The position numbers and the translations under genes are program-made. A stretch of 64,000 bases of DNA from Neisseria sicca (GTDB taxonomy: Bacteria; Pseudomonadota; Gammaproteobacteria; Burkholderiales; Neisseriaceae): positions 62,001 through 126,000 of the forward strand of contig NZ_POXG01000007.1 in NCBI RefSeq assembly GCF_003044565.1. Reading direction: 5' to 3'. Positions within the stretch are counted from its first letter, which is position 1. Each line of letters begins with the position of its first letter. This document shows, piece by piece, positions 1 to 8,732 of this stretch. The notes beneath the pieces were generated by a model. It did not search any database. It had not been told where the DNA came from and saw nothing but the letters and a program-made list of their open reading frames with translations.

Positions 1-567
1 GACGACGGGCGACATTTTTTCCAGATTGATTTGGTGCATGATGCCGTTGCCCGCCGGAATCACGTCCACATTTTCAAAAGCGGTTTTCGTCCAGTTGATA
101 AAGTGGAAACGGTCTTCGTTGCGGCGGTCTTCGATTTCGCGGTTTTTGCGGAACGCATCGGGGTCGTAGCCGCCGCATTCCACCGCCAGCGAGTGGTCGA
201 CGATAAGCTGCGTCTGCACCACCGGATTTACTTTGGCAGGATCGCCGCCCTTCTCTGCAATCGCATCGCGCAAGCCCGCCAAATCCACCAACGCGGTCTG
301 CCCCAAAATATCATGGCACACCACCCGCGCGGGATACCACGGGAAATCGATTTCCTGCTTGCCTTCTATCAGCTGACCCAGCCAGCTTTGCAGCGTCGGC
401 AAATCGACTTTGTCCGCGCGGTTGACCAAGTTCTCCGCCAAAATGCGGCTCGTGTAAGGCAGCTTGTCGTAAGAGCCGGCTTGAATGTCCTCACACGCCG
501 CACGCGCGTCGTAGTATTCCAAATCCGTACCGGGCAGCGGTTTGCGGTAACGTTGGTTGGCAGCCAT
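1..567 (-). CDS. acnD: Fe/S-dependent 2-methylisocitrate dehydratase AcnD, 5' part only
   Basis: This is the N-terminal 189 residues of an aconitase-family protein; the gene runs off the left edge of the window. It begins MAANQRYRKPLPGTDLEYYD and includes the substrate-site stretch around YPARVVCHDILGQTALVDL, typical of the AcnA/AcnD branch. AcnD dehydrates 2-methylcitrate in the methylcitrate cycle, which oxidises propionyl-CoA. The assignment to AcnD rather than AcnA rests on prpC and prpB lying upstream on the same strand. The start ATG (565-567) follows an AGGAGAAC-type ribosome binding site. The 405-bp gap to prpC carries several DUS copies, so the gene may have its own promoter or be read through. 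Confidence 0.85.
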   Translation of the reverse strand, partial: MAANQRYRKPLPGTDLEYYDARAACEDIQAGSYDKLPYTSRILAENLVNRADKVDLPTLQSWLGQLIEGKQEIDFPWYPARVVCHDILGQTALVDLAGLRDAIAEKGGDPAKVNPVVQTQLIVDHSLAVECGGYDPDAFRKNREIEDRRNEDRFHFINWTKTAFENVDVIPAGNGIMHQINLEKMSPVV

Positions 568-972
568 GTTCAGTTCTCCTGTGGATCTATTTTTCTTGTG
601 GTTTGAGGTTTCAGACGACGTTTTTGAAGGGGTCGTCTGAAACTTAAATATTCGGTTTTAATGGGTAACAACGATATTGCACGTCGTCTGAAATCCGGTC
701 GGCTCGCGGGCTCTTCCCGCATTTTGGCGAAACCGTGAAAAAAGTTGCCGCGCTGCCTCCGCCATTCCCGCCGCGACCTGTCCTCGCTTAGGCGGGGGCG
801 GGAATGACGGCAGACGTTGCGGCTGGTTTTTCAGACGACCTTCTCTCTCTCACATATTCCAACAGGCCGTCTGAAAAGCGTAACCGTAGGCGGGTTTCGG
901 TTTTCCGCGGGCAAAGCCCACGCTACACGTCGTCTGAAATCCGATTGGCGTCTCCTACGGCTGTTGTCCGTC
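568..972. other. 405-bp gap between prpC and acnD rich in repeats
   Basis: There is no convincing gene. It contains the DUS hairpin at 608-643, single DUS-like copies near 679-691, 829-840 and 928-937, and one copy of the meningococcal-type dialect AGGCCGTCTGAA at 864-875. A GC-rich inverted repeat (ATTCCCGCC / GGCGGGAAT, about 764-806) and a right half of the hairpin-ended 95-bp repeat (about 907-926) are also present. It looks like repeat accretion rather than coding sequence. Confidence 0.7.
608..643. terminator. DUS inverted-repeat hairpin upstream of acnD
   Basis: Two 12-bp arms (GTTTCAGACGAC at 608-619 and its complement at 632-643) face each other 41 bp upstream of the acnD start. Paired DUS are common Neisseria terminators; here the hairpin sits between prpC and acnD and could attenuate read-through. 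There is no strong T-run, so its function is uncertain. Confidence 0.45.
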
Positions 973-2127
973 TCAGCGTTCCTCAATCTCCACAAACGCC
1001 AAATCTTCAGGGCCGGTGTAGTTCGCGCTCGGACGGATGATTTTGCCGTCTTTGCGCTGTTCGAGGACGTGTGCCGCCCAGCCGGTGGAGCGCGAAATCA
1101 CGAAGAGCGGCGTGAACATGGCGGTCGGTACGCCGAGTTTTTGGTAGGACACGGCGGAGAACCAGTCTAAGTTCGGGAACATTTTTTTCTCTTCCCACAT
1201 CACGCTCTCCAAGCGTTCGGCGATGTCGAAGAGGCGCATGTCGCCCGCTTCCCGGCTCAAACCGCGCGCCACTTCTTTAATCACGACGTTGCGCGGGTCG
1301 GAAATGGTGTAAACCGGATGGCCGAACCCGATAACGATTTCCTTGCGGGCGATGCGTTCGCGGATGTCGGCTTCGGCTTCGTCGGCGTTGCGGTAGCGTT
1401 TTTGGATGTCGTAGGCGACTTCGTTCGCGCCGCCGTGTTTCGGACCTTTGAGCGCGCCGATGGCGCCGGTGATGCAGGAATACATATCCGAACCCGTACC
1501 GGCAATCACGCGGGCGGTGAAGGTGGAGGCGTTGAACTCGTGTTCCGCATACAGAATCAGCGAAACGTGCATGGCCTTAACCTGCGATTCGGTCGGGCGT
1601 TTGCCGTGCAACAGGTGCAGGAAGTGGCCGCCGATGGTGTCTTCCTTGCTTTCGACGTCGATGCGTTTGCCGTTGTGCGAATATTGATACCAGTAGAGCA
1701 GGATGCTGCCAAGGCTGGCGATGAGTTTGTCCGCGATGTCGCGCGCTTCGCTGTCGGGGTGGCTTTCGCGTTCGGGATGAACGCAGCCGAGCATGGACAC
1801 GCCGGTACGCATGACGTCCATCGGATGCGTGTGCGCAGGCAGGCTTTCCAACACCTTAATCACGCGGATAGGCAGGCCGCGCATGGATTTGAGCTTGGTT
1901 TTGTAGGCGGCGAGTTCGGATTTGTTGGGCAGGTGGCCGTGAATCAGCAGGTGGGCGACTTCTTCAAACTCGCATTTCTGCGCCAGATCGAGAATGTCGT
2001 AACCGCGGTAGCTCAAATCGTTGCCCGTGCGGCCGACCGTACACAGCGCGGTATTGCCCGCCGCCACGCCGGAAAGGGCGACGGATTTTTTCGGTTTGAA
2101 GGTCGGGGTTTCGGTGGTTGCAGTCAT
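973..2127 (-). CDS. prpC: 2-methylcitrate synthase PrpC
   Basis: A 384-residue citrate-synthase-family protein that condenses propionyl-CoA with oxaloacetate to 2-methylcitrate, the first step of the methylcitrate cycle. The family catalytic triad is visible: His231 in KHGGANE, His270 in GFGHPVY and Asp321 in PNLDWF. The length fits PrpC (about 370-390 aa) rather than the longer type II citrate synthase GltA. The ATG follows AAAGGAGAAATACC, a strong ribosome binding site. It lies 83 bp downstream of prpB and upstream of acnD on the same strand. In meningococci these genes are part of a known propionate-utilisation island. Confidence 0.95.
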   Translation of the reverse strand: MTATTETPTFKPKKSVALSGVAAGNTALCTVGRTGNDLSYRGYDILDLAQKCEFEEVAHLLIHGHLPNKSELAAYKTKLKSMRGLPIRVIKVLESLPAHTHPMDVMRTGVSMLGCVHPERESHPDSEARDIADKLIASLGSILLYWYQYSHNGKRIDVESKEDTIGGHFLHLLHGKRPTESQVKAMHVSLILYAEHEFNASTFTARVIAGTGSDMYSCITGAIGALKGPKHGGANEVAYDIQKRYRNADEAEADIRERIARKEIVIGFGHPVYTISDPRNVVIKEVARGLSREAGDMRLFDIAERLESVMWEEKKMFPNLDWFSAVSYQKLGVPTAMFTPLFVISRSTGWAAHVLEQRKDGKIIRPSANYTGPEDLAFVEIEER

Positions 2128-2162
2128 GGTATTTCTCCTTTGTGTTTTTATGGGATTTTGGT

Positions 2163-2202
2163 TTTTCAGACGACCTATTCAAGGTTGAGGGTCGTCTGAA
2201 AA
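2163..2202. terminator. DUS hairpin between prpB and prpC
   Basis: TTTTCAGACGACC (2163-2175) and its complement (2190-2202) form a 13-bp stem in the 83-bp gap between the two genes. If it terminates, prpC expression would be lower than prpB; it may instead only serve DNA uptake. Confidence 0.5.
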
Positions 2203-2210
2203 CGGTTTTT

Positions 2211-3086
2211 TTACTTCTGAAACAATTTATCCAGCTTCTGCTCGAAGTCGTGATAATTCAAATGCTCGTAAAGCTCGGCGCGGGTCTGCATGGTATCGAC
2301 CACCGCCGCCTGCGTGCCGTCGCGCATAATCGCCTCATAAACATTCAGCGCGGCCTTGCTCGCGGCGCGGAACGACGAGAGCGGATACAGCACCAGCGAC
2401 ACGCCGTTGTCCGCCAGCTCTTGCTGCGTATAAAGCGGCGTCGCGCCGAATTCGGTAATGTTCGCCAACACGGGCACTTTCACCGCATCCGCAAATTGCC
2501 GGTACATCGCCAAATCCGTCATTGCTTCGGGGAAAATCATGTCCGCGCCCGCTTCCACGCAAGCCTGCGCACGCTCAATGGCGGCATCCAAACCTTCCAC
2601 CGCCAGCGCGTCCGTCCGCGCCATAATCACAAAATTCTCATCCACACGCGCATCCACGGCGGCTTTAATGCGGTCAACCATTTCATCTTTAGAAACAATG
2701 GCTTTGTTCGGACGATGGCCGCAACGCTTCTGCGCCACCTGATCTTCGATATGCACCGCCGCCACGCCCGCACGCTCGAAGTTGCGAATCGTGCGCGCGA
2801 TATTGAACGCCCCTCCCCAACCGACATCAATGTCCACCAGCAAAGGCGTATCCACATTGTCCGTAATCCGCCGCGCATCAATCAGCACATCTTCCATTGT
2901 GGTGATGCCCAAATCCGGAATCCCGCACGAACAGGCCGCCACGCCGCCGCCCGACAGATACACCGCCTTAAACCCGCTCTGCGTCGCCAGCCGCGCAAAA
3001 TAAGCGTTCACACAGCCGACCACGGCAAGGGGATTCGACTCCTTCACAGCTTGGCGGAAACGGGCACCGGCAGAAAGTTGGCTCAT
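2211..3086 (-). CDS. prpB: 2-methylisocitrate lyase PrpB
   Basis: A 291-residue member of the isocitrate lyase / PEP mutase superfamily that cleaves 2-methylisocitrate to pyruvate and succinate, the last step of the methylcitrate cycle. Visible motifs are SGGG (45-48), the metal-binding Asp85/Asp87 in VDIDVGWGG, and the catalytic KRCGH (120-124), the PrpB version of the KKCGH loop. The start ATG is preceded by AAAGGAGAATTAAC. It is the first gene of the prpB-prpC(-acnD) run; no recognisable prpR regulator lies in the window, and about 1.2 kb without an obvious large gene lies upstream. Confidence 0.95.
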   Translation of the reverse strand: MSQLSAGARFRQAVKESNPLAVVGCVNAYFARLATQSGFKAVYLSGGGVAACSCGIPDLGITTMEDVLIDARRITDNVDTPLLVDIDVGWGGAFNIARTIRNFERAGVAAVHIEDQVAQKRCGHRPNKAIVSKDEMVDRIKAAVDARVDENFVIMARTDALAVEGLDAAIERAQACVEAGADMIFPEAMTDLAMYRQFADAVKVPVLANITEFGATPLYTQQELADNGVSLVLYPLSSFRAASKAALNVYEAIMRDGTQAAVVDTMQTRAELYEHLNYHDFEQKLDKLFQK

Positions 3087-3418
3087 GTTAATTCTCCTTT
3101 GTAGATTAGATTTTTTTCAGTATCGGCTCAGCGGCTCGGTTTCCACGAAACCCGAAACGAACCGTTCAAAAAGAAACAATGGTTTCAAAACCATTTTCAG
3201 ACGACCTTTCAAGCCACTAACCCATCACGTCGCCTGAAAATCAAAATCAATAAAAACAATTGGTTAATAAATTCAATACATACAATTCGGCTGAAGCGGA
3301 GGTCTAAGTATTTTTTTATTATTTTAATATTCGGAAGGAAATACAGTGGGAGATACAGAAAATTTAAAACCCGAACCGACCGCAGAAATACGGGAAACCA
3401 AATTCGGGCGAAGAGCCG

Positions 3419-3514
3419 TCAGACCGCCGCGACTGCCCAAAAGCAGACGACGACGAATGCGGCAGGGATAGAAGACAATCTATAACAAGACGGAGAAGTT
3501 TGGTACAGATTCAT
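3419..3514 (-). CDS. possible 31-aa leader or small membrane peptide
   Basis: ATG at 3512-3514 follows AAAGGAACCCTATC, a good ribosome binding site. The predicted peptide starts MNLYQTSPSCYRLSS and ends in a hydrophobic run (FVVVCFWAVAAV) before TGA. It is read in the same direction as prpB, whose start lies about 330 bp further on. Family unknown. It could be a small membrane peptide, a leader peptide or a chance ORF. Confidence 0.3.
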   Translation of the reverse strand: MNLYQTSPSCYRLSSIPAAFVVVCFWAVAAV

Positions 3515-3935
3515 GATAGGGTTCCTTTGTAGTGCGATGTAGTTTTTATTGGTAAGGGCAAATTTAAAAAATAATTTTCAGGCTGTCAAACACTTTTTCT
3601 CAAATATTTTTAAAAATTTCAATCATTAATGAACAATACTTCAGAAACAAAACCCAAAACCCTCACCTTGAAACACCTCAAATCCTTACCCGACAAAGCC
3701 TTAACCACTTCCAATCAATCAGAACGATTTTAAACAATACTTCTCAAAATTAAATATAATTAATTCATTTTTCAGGAATTTTTGTTTAACCGCAAAAAAC
3801 AGCATCCAAACCGCCCAAACCACCCGATTTTGCACCCACGCCCTTTTCAGACGACCAAAATTTAAATAACATCATGATTTAACAATAAAAATAATCTAAT
3901 TTTAAAATGTAGTCGCGTGTAGTTTTAGATATAAA

Positions 3936-3977
3936 AAGGTCGTCTGAAATCGTAACCCTATGATTTCAGACGACCTT
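3936..3977. terminator. DUS inverted-repeat hairpin
   Basis: A 16-bp stem (AAGGTCGTCTGAAATC and complement) with a 10-nt loop. It lies in a region without an adjacent gene end, so it may be an uptake site rather than a working terminator. Confidence 0.45.
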
Positions 3978-3987
3978 CACACCCAGC

Positions 3988-4082
3988 CGTAGCATGGGCT
4001 TCGCCCACGAAAAAACAATACCATGATTATCGCCCGACTCGAAAACCAACCATTCGACTGCGTGGGCAAAGCCCACGCTACG
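3988..4082. repeat. 95-bp hairpin-ended repeat, copy A
   Basis: The left end CGTAGCATGGGCTTCGCCCA and right end TGGGCAAAGCCCACGCTACG are inverted copies of each other, and each is itself a hairpin (GTGGGC/GCCCAC). About 50 bp of unrelated AT-rich sequence lies between. Two further copies of nearly the same length occur at 18637-18731 and 21734-21826. Confidence 0.7.
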
Positions 4083-4209
4083 ATCCGTAGTAGGCATCGA
4101 ACCGCCCTACCCGCCGCCGCGTTGAATTTGCCCATCAAGGAAAGTTTTGTATTTAATGGGAAAGTTTTTTGCTTATCTCAGATTCACGTTCATCCACCAT
4201 AAAAGTTAA

Positions 4210-4256
4210 AAAAGGTCGTCTGAAACCCATAACCACATGATTTCAGACGACCTTTT
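4210..4256 (-). terminator. DUS hairpin terminator of mgtE
   Basis: AAAAGGTCGTCTGAAA (4210-4225) pairs with 4241-4256, giving a 16-bp stem. Read on the minus strand it follows the mgtE stop by about 30 bp and ends in a T-rich stretch. Another single DUS (4274-4285) overlaps the mgtE stop codon. Confidence 0.75.
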
Positions 4257-4284
4257 CTCTTTTCCATCCGCTTTTCAGACGACC

Positions 4285-5739
4285 TTACAGTAAGAATATC
4301 GTTGCCAGTCCCAAGAAGATCAGAAAACCGCCGGAATCCGTTACCGCCGTAATCAGCACCGAGCTGCCCAACGCAGGGTCGCGACCGTATTTTTCCATGA
4401 TGACGGGGATGAGGACGCCGACCGAGGCGGCGAGCAAAAGGTTCAGCGTCATCGCGGCGATCATCACCAAACCGATGCCGATGCTGCCGTACAGCAGCCA
4501 TGACACCACGCCCATGACCGTTCCCCAGATGATGCCGTTGACCAAAGCGACGCCGACTTCTTTTTTCAACAACCGTCCCGCCTGCATCCCTGTCAACTGC
4601 CCCATCGCCATCGCGCGGACAATCATGGTGATGGTTTGGTTGCCGGAATTGCCGCCGATGCCGGCGACGATGGGCATCAGCGCGGCGAGTGCGACGATTT
4701 TCTCGATACTGCCTTCAAAAGCGCCGATAACGCGGCTGGCAAGAAAGGCGGTGCAGAGGTTGACGGCAAGCCACATCCAGCGGTTTTTCACCGAATCCCA
4801 CACAGGCGCAAACAAATCTTCCTCTTCCTGCAAACCCGCCATGTTCAACATATCCGCTTCCGATTCTTCGCGGATAACGTCCACCATCTCGTCGATGGTA
4901 ATCCTGCCGATGAGCTTTTTGTTTTCATCGACCACGGGCGCGGTGACCAAGTCATAACGTTCGAACGCCTGCGCCGCCTCTTCCACGTCGTCTTCGGGGC
5001 GGAAGCGCACGACTTCGGTCGCCATCACGTCTGCCACCAAGTCTTCGGGATCGGCAACCAAAAGTTTGCGGATGGGCAGCACGCCTTGCAGGATGTCGTT
5101 TTCATCGACCACAAAAATCTTGTCGGTATGGTCGGGCAGGCTCTCGAAGCGGCGCAGGTAACGCAGCACCACTTCGCAGGCGACGTCGGCGCGAATGCTG
5201 ACCAGTTCGAAGTCCATAATCGCACCGACTTGGTTGTCTTCATACGACATCGCCGCCTTGACTTGGGCGCGCTCTTCCTCGTCGCGCGTCTGCAAGGCTT
5301 CATAGACCACTTGGTGCGGTAAATCGCCCGCCAGCTCCGCCAGCTCGTCCGCGTCCAAGTCATCGACCGCCGCCAACAGCTCGTCTTTGTCCATCGACTC
5401 GATCAGCGTTTCACGCACCGCGTCGGAGACTTCCAGCAACACTTCGCCGTCGTCTTCAGGCGTGACCAACAGCCAGACGATATTACGCTCGCGCGGCGGC
5501 AACGATTCCAACACCGCCGCCACGTCGGCAGGGTGCAGCTCGTTCAAAAGGACGGTCAGCTCGCTAAATTTGTCACGCAACGCCTCGTCCTCAATCGGCA
5601 CGCCTTCTTCAATCTGCGGGAAGGCGGGCGAAAGAATTTCGCACAACGCGTGGATACGGTCGAAATCGGCGGAAACGCGCTCTACGTCGCTTTCGATAAC
5701 GTCGTTTTCAAGGTTCGGAGGGGTTTGTTCGATGCTCAT
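4285..5739 (-). CDS. mgtE: magnesium transporter MgtE
   Basis: A 484-residue inner-membrane Mg2+ channel. Order of parts: acidic N-terminal MgtE_N helical domain (about 50-160), paired CBS domains (about 170-290) that sense cytosolic Mg2+, then five membrane helices from about residue 325. The selectivity-pore motif GGNSGNQ lies at 362-368 and a conserved Asp sits in the last helices (TAVTDSGG). The start ATG follows GGGCGGAGCATTT. It is a single-gene unit with its own DUS terminator. The length is slightly above the family norm of about 450 because of the N-terminus. Confidence 0.95.
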   Translation of the reverse strand: MSIEQTPPNLENDVIESDVERVSADFDRIHALCEILSPAFPQIEEGVPIEDEALRDKFSELTVLLNELHPADVAAVLESLPPRERNIVWLLVTPEDDGEVLLEVSDAVRETLIESMDKDELLAAVDDLDADELAELAGDLPHQVVYEALQTRDEEERAQVKAAMSYEDNQVGAIMDFELVSIRADVACEVVLRYLRRFESLPDHTDKIFVVDENDILQGVLPIRKLLVADPEDLVADVMATEVVRFRPEDDVEEAAQAFERYDLVTAPVVDENKKLIGRITIDEMVDVIREESEADMLNMAGLQEEEDLFAPVWDSVKNRWMWLAVNLCTAFLASRVIGAFEGSIEKIVALAALMPIVAGIGGNSGNQTITMIVRAMAMGQLTGMQAGRLLKKEVGVALVNGIIWGTVMGVVSWLLYGSIGIGLVMIAAMTLNLLLAASVGVLIPVIMEKYGRDPALGSSVLITAVTDSGGFLIFLGLATIFLL

Positions 5740-6069
5740 AAATGCTCCGCCCGCCGGATGCGGGAGGGCATTTCGGCGGGATGGTTATCGTGTATTTCGG
5801 GATAAACCGGAAGGGAAGTTCAGTAAAAACGAACTGGGAAGATCCATAATAAAAGCCTGCTGATTCAGGCGTCGTGTTGGAAACGGAGCGTATTTTACCG
5901 CGTTTCGGAGCGGTTTACTATTTTTAACTGAAAAGGTCGTCTGAAATTTATAAATTTCAGACGACCTTGGTACATATTGGTTTTTAACTCAACCTATGCT
6001 TACTGAACTAAACACAAAATATAACCATTCAGCATAATTAAAGTAAAGTTGATATGTTGACTGATAAAT
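5740..6069. other. 330-bp gap between mgtE and the T6SS cargo block
   Basis: It holds the mgtE promoter region (next to 5740), a perfect 36-nt DUS palindrome (5933-5968) and AT-rich sequence after it. The drop in GC content starts about here and marks the right-hand border (in map order the left) of the accessory block. Confidence 0.6.
5933..5968. terminator. perfect DUS palindrome, likely terminator of the T6SS cargo operon
   Basis: AAGGTCGTCTGAAATTTA is followed directly by its reverse complement, giving an 18-bp perfect dyad. On the minus strand it lies about 100 bp past the last gene of the VgrG operon and is followed by TTTTC. Confidence 0.65.
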
Positions 6070-7188
6070 TTATGTAGAAATTATATTTAAATTCATTTCA
6101 TATTCAGAGTCACTTGAATAGATAACAATAACTATATCATTTTTGGAATGTAAGTTTTTAGTCGTCAAGGCAATTAAAAGCCAATTCATATTTAGGGGCG
6201 AACTCCCCAAATACTTCTCTACCGATTTTTTTATATTATTTGTTTTCAACGAAAACAAATAAGGTAATAGTTCGTATTTTTCTAAAGTCAAAAAACTATA
6301 GCTATCAATCCAATATTGTATAGTACGATTTTCAACATCGCTATAACGAAGAAATTTTTCTAGATTTGAAGATACTTCTGCTTTATTGGTAGAATCAATG
6401 TTAAGCCCTCTACTAATATAATTTTTGATATGGATTTTTTTGTCCTCAACCGATTTTTCATTTGAAAAGATAAACCATATAATATTCTCAGTAAAATGAC
6501 CTTCTGCATTCGAAGAATTATTAATGGCAGGTGAAATAAGCACATGCAAGCCATCTGCCATATCTTCCATCCAGACATCAATAATATTGCCATTATTTTC
6601 TTGAACCCACAAAAGATTATTTTTGATGATGTTTTGAAATAAGTTAGCTGTTTTTTTTAAATAATCGAAACAATCTTTCTTATATTGATAATTATCACTA
6701 TCAATATAAAACCGAATATTGGTTAGCAAAGTTCCCTGCAATAGTTCATCCAATGACTCTAAACATTCCCATATTGCCCGCTTAAAAGTATCTTCAGGTA
6801 AGTAAAACACCTCATTATGAAATGTTCCCCCAGTACCATTCAGTATTCCATCTATTGAAATTTCTTGTGGTAAATAAATTCCATTCCTCAATAATGCAAT
6901 TTTTTTATTTGCCCATTGTTTCCATCTAGATTCAATATGCTTTTTTTCTTCTGCCCATGCTTCTTTTTGATATTGTTTATGTATTCTTATAGAAAGAAAG
7001 AAAATACCAACAATTAGCAAAGGTAGGCACAAATATAAGGCTTTCTGTATCAATGTAGAATCTTCTGTAAACCATAACAATATGGCTACTAGAATATATA
7101 ACATTGTTAAAGCTACCAAACAATACCATTTATATATAGGTCTGAAAACCTCTTCTGCTTCAGGAATATCGGGAATATTCCATTTCAT
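6070..7188 (-). CDS. unknown two-TM protein, last gene of VgrG-lipase cassette
   Basis: A 372-residue AT-rich gene whose family I do not recognise with confidence. Two membrane helices are clear (about 22-41 and 49-67), separated by a short acidic loop (TEDSTLIQ). A basic/acidic helix (KQYQKEAWAEEKKHIESRWK) and a roughly 300-residue soluble domain follow, which would be cytoplasmic if the N-terminus is inside. It starts 71 bp after the lipase gene with a good ribosome binding site (AAAGGATATATC). Its place directly after a Tle-type lipase is where immunity proteins or lipase adaptors (for example the Tla3/DUF2875 type, which also have N-terminal TM pairs) usually sit. Either role is inference. 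Confidence 0.75.
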   Translation of the reverse strand: MKWNIPDIPEAEEVFRPIYKWYCLVALTMLYILVAILLWFTEDSTLIQKALYLCLPLLIVGIFFLSIRIHKQYQKEAWAEEKKHIESRWKQWANKKIALLRNGIYLPQEISIDGILNGTGGTFHNEVFYLPEDTFKRAIWECLESLDELLQGTLLTNIRFYIDSDNYQYKKDCFDYLKKTANLFQNIIKNNLLWVQENNGNIIDVWMEDMADGLHVLISPAINNSSNAEGHFTENIIWFIFSNEKSVEDKKIHIKNYISRGLNIDSTNKAEVSSNLEKFLRYSDVENRTIQYWIDSYSFLTLEKYELLPYLFSLKTNNIKKSVEKYLGSSPLNMNWLLIALTTKNLHSKNDIVIVIYSSDSEYEMNLNIIST

Positions 7189-7259
7189 GATATATCCTTT
7201 CTCTATCTATCAATACTGTCTGAAAATGATTTTGGATAGTTTGACACTACACGAAGATT

Positions 7260-8723
7260 TTAACCTTTGTGTATTATTCTATATGGCAATCCATTTTTTG
7301 TTCTCAGCTCATATCCGGTTTCATCTTTTGCAGACCAATGGATATACTTGTAACGGATCTTCCGTACCTGTTGCGGTGAGTAATACTTACTCAGTTCAAA
7401 ATTGTACCTTTTTGCCCAGGAATCTTGGGATGCCTTCTGTATATCATAAGGCAATTTGTTAAGCAGTTCGATAATTTCCGGAAAGTGGGAAGCCTCTCTA
7501 TGTTTTATCCGATTCCTGTTAAATACAATAACCTTATCACTGCAGTGCGTTTCCACAATCAAGCGCATAATCTTGAATGCAACGCGGGCATAATCATTAG
7601 GTATTATATTCTTACGTATTGCTTCCATCGTTTCTGGAGTTTTTTGCGTCCCCCCAAAATCACCTTCATAAGTCTTACTTTTTACCCAATGAATATCATC
7701 TTCTTTAAAGAAACCTTGCTCTTGAAACCATTTTTTCATACCTAGAAAATTTTTCTTAACCGGAAACGGTTTTTTTTGCGCTTCGGATTGATAGCTTCCA
7801 CCAACATCTGCATGTGCACCACTAATAATAACTTCCATTCCAAAACCATTACTAATGGCACTGTCTATATTTGTTAGAGAGAAATATTGTCGGTATTCAT
7901 CTGCAGCTGTCAAATGAAAAACTTTACTTGCATAATTACGTCCAAAATTGAGATGTAATTCCTTTACATCATCATCAAATGCACTTGTCGGTTCTGGTAT
8001 AGTATAAACTGCCGAAAATGACGATACAGTATCAAATAAGCCAACAAAATTGACGATAATTCTTTCTCTTTTAAGATTCCAACCTTTAAACAGTTGAGGT
8101 TCCGTTTTTACTCTATGTAAAAAATGCCTGGCAGCTGCCGCTCCTCTGCTGAAACCGAATATGTTCAGTATAAGGATCGTCGGGATCCGATCACCTAAAC
8201 TTTGCTTGACCATAGTCTGAATCTTCTCAAAGGATTGAAAAACACGGGCTTCTATACCGGTAGGACCACTACCGAAAGCAAATCCCTGTTGCGAATCTGT
8301 ATGATATTCTCTGTCCTTCAGCGGAAAACCTTTACGTGCACGATCTTTGTTCTCCCTATCCCAATGATTAATTTGATCTGCACCGGTACCGATCCCTTCG
8401 ATATAAGCCCAGCCTATATTAGCTTTTTGTCCTCTTGCTTGATACAGATACGACACATTGGAATGATCATTGAAATAGCTTTCATATTCACTGGCTGTTT
8501 CTTTGCCCTTATACATTTGAGGATTTTTCTTCCTATTCTCAATGTTGTATAAATTATTTTTTGTACCGTCAAAAAATACGTTTATCGTAAAAGTATCAAC
8601 ATAGACCTCCTTTTGAGACCCAGTTGTCCCATTGGTTGTCGCTTTACCATGCACGTTACTTCCACGTTGAGTGGCATTTCCCTTCTTTGTGACTATCCTA
8701 TTAATTAATCTACTTCTACTCAT
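7260..8723 (-). CDS. T6SS phospholipase effector, Tle1-like (DUF2235)
   Basis: A 487-residue alpha/beta-hydrolase of the DUF2235/Tle1 family. These T6SS toxins hydrolyse phospholipids of rival cells. The family opening FFDGT is at 51-54, the nucleophile elbow GFSRG at 190-194 (Ser192), the acid in GLFDTVSS (Asp231), and the catalytic His304 in SGAHADVGGSY. The triad is intact. It has no signal peptide, as expected for a cargo carried by VgrG. The gene starts 10 bp after the DUF2931-like gene with TAAGGAAATATC before ATG. It is the third gene after vgrG and lies in low-GC DNA unlike the flanking housekeeping genes. Confidence 0.88.
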   Translation of the reverse strand: MSRSRLINRIVTKKGNATQRGSNVHGKATTNGTTGSQKEVYVDTFTINVFFDGTKNNLYNIENRKKNPQMYKGKETASEYESYFNDHSNVSYLYQARGQKANIGWAYIEGIGTGADQINHWDRENKDRARKGFPLKDREYHTDSQQGFAFGSGPTGIEARVFQSFEKIQTMVKQSLGDRIPTILILNIFGFSRGAAAARHFLHRVKTEPQLFKGWNLKRERIIVNFVGLFDTVSSFSAVYTIPEPTSAFDDDVKELHLNFGRNYASKVFHLTAADEYRQYFSLTNIDSAISNGFGMEVIISGAHADVGGSYQSEAQKKPFPVKKNFLGMKKWFQEQGFFKEDDIHWVKSKTYEGDFGGTQKTPETMEAIRKNIIPNDYARVAFKIMRLIVETHCSDKVIVFNRNRIKHREASHFPEIIELLNKLPYDIQKASQDSWAKRYNFELSKYYSPQQVRKIRYKYIHWSAKDETGYELRTKNGLPYRIIHKG

Positions 8724-8732
8724 GATATTTCC

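Larger units (their letters stand above)
3087..4284. other. 1.2-kb gene-poor region upstream of prpB
   Basis: It is largely AT-rich. It holds DUS copies (3196-3207 with a degenerate partner near 3229), a possible 31-codon ORF (3419-3514, minus), a DUS hairpin at 3936-3977, one copy of the 95-bp hairpin-ended repeat (3988-4082) and the mgtE terminator hairpin (4210-4256). The prpB promoter must lie here, but no clear -35/-10 pair could be picked. Confidence 0.6.

Noticed and set aside
1318-2199. 293-codon plus-strand ORF opposite prpC
   Set aside because: Antisense of prpC, no family features.
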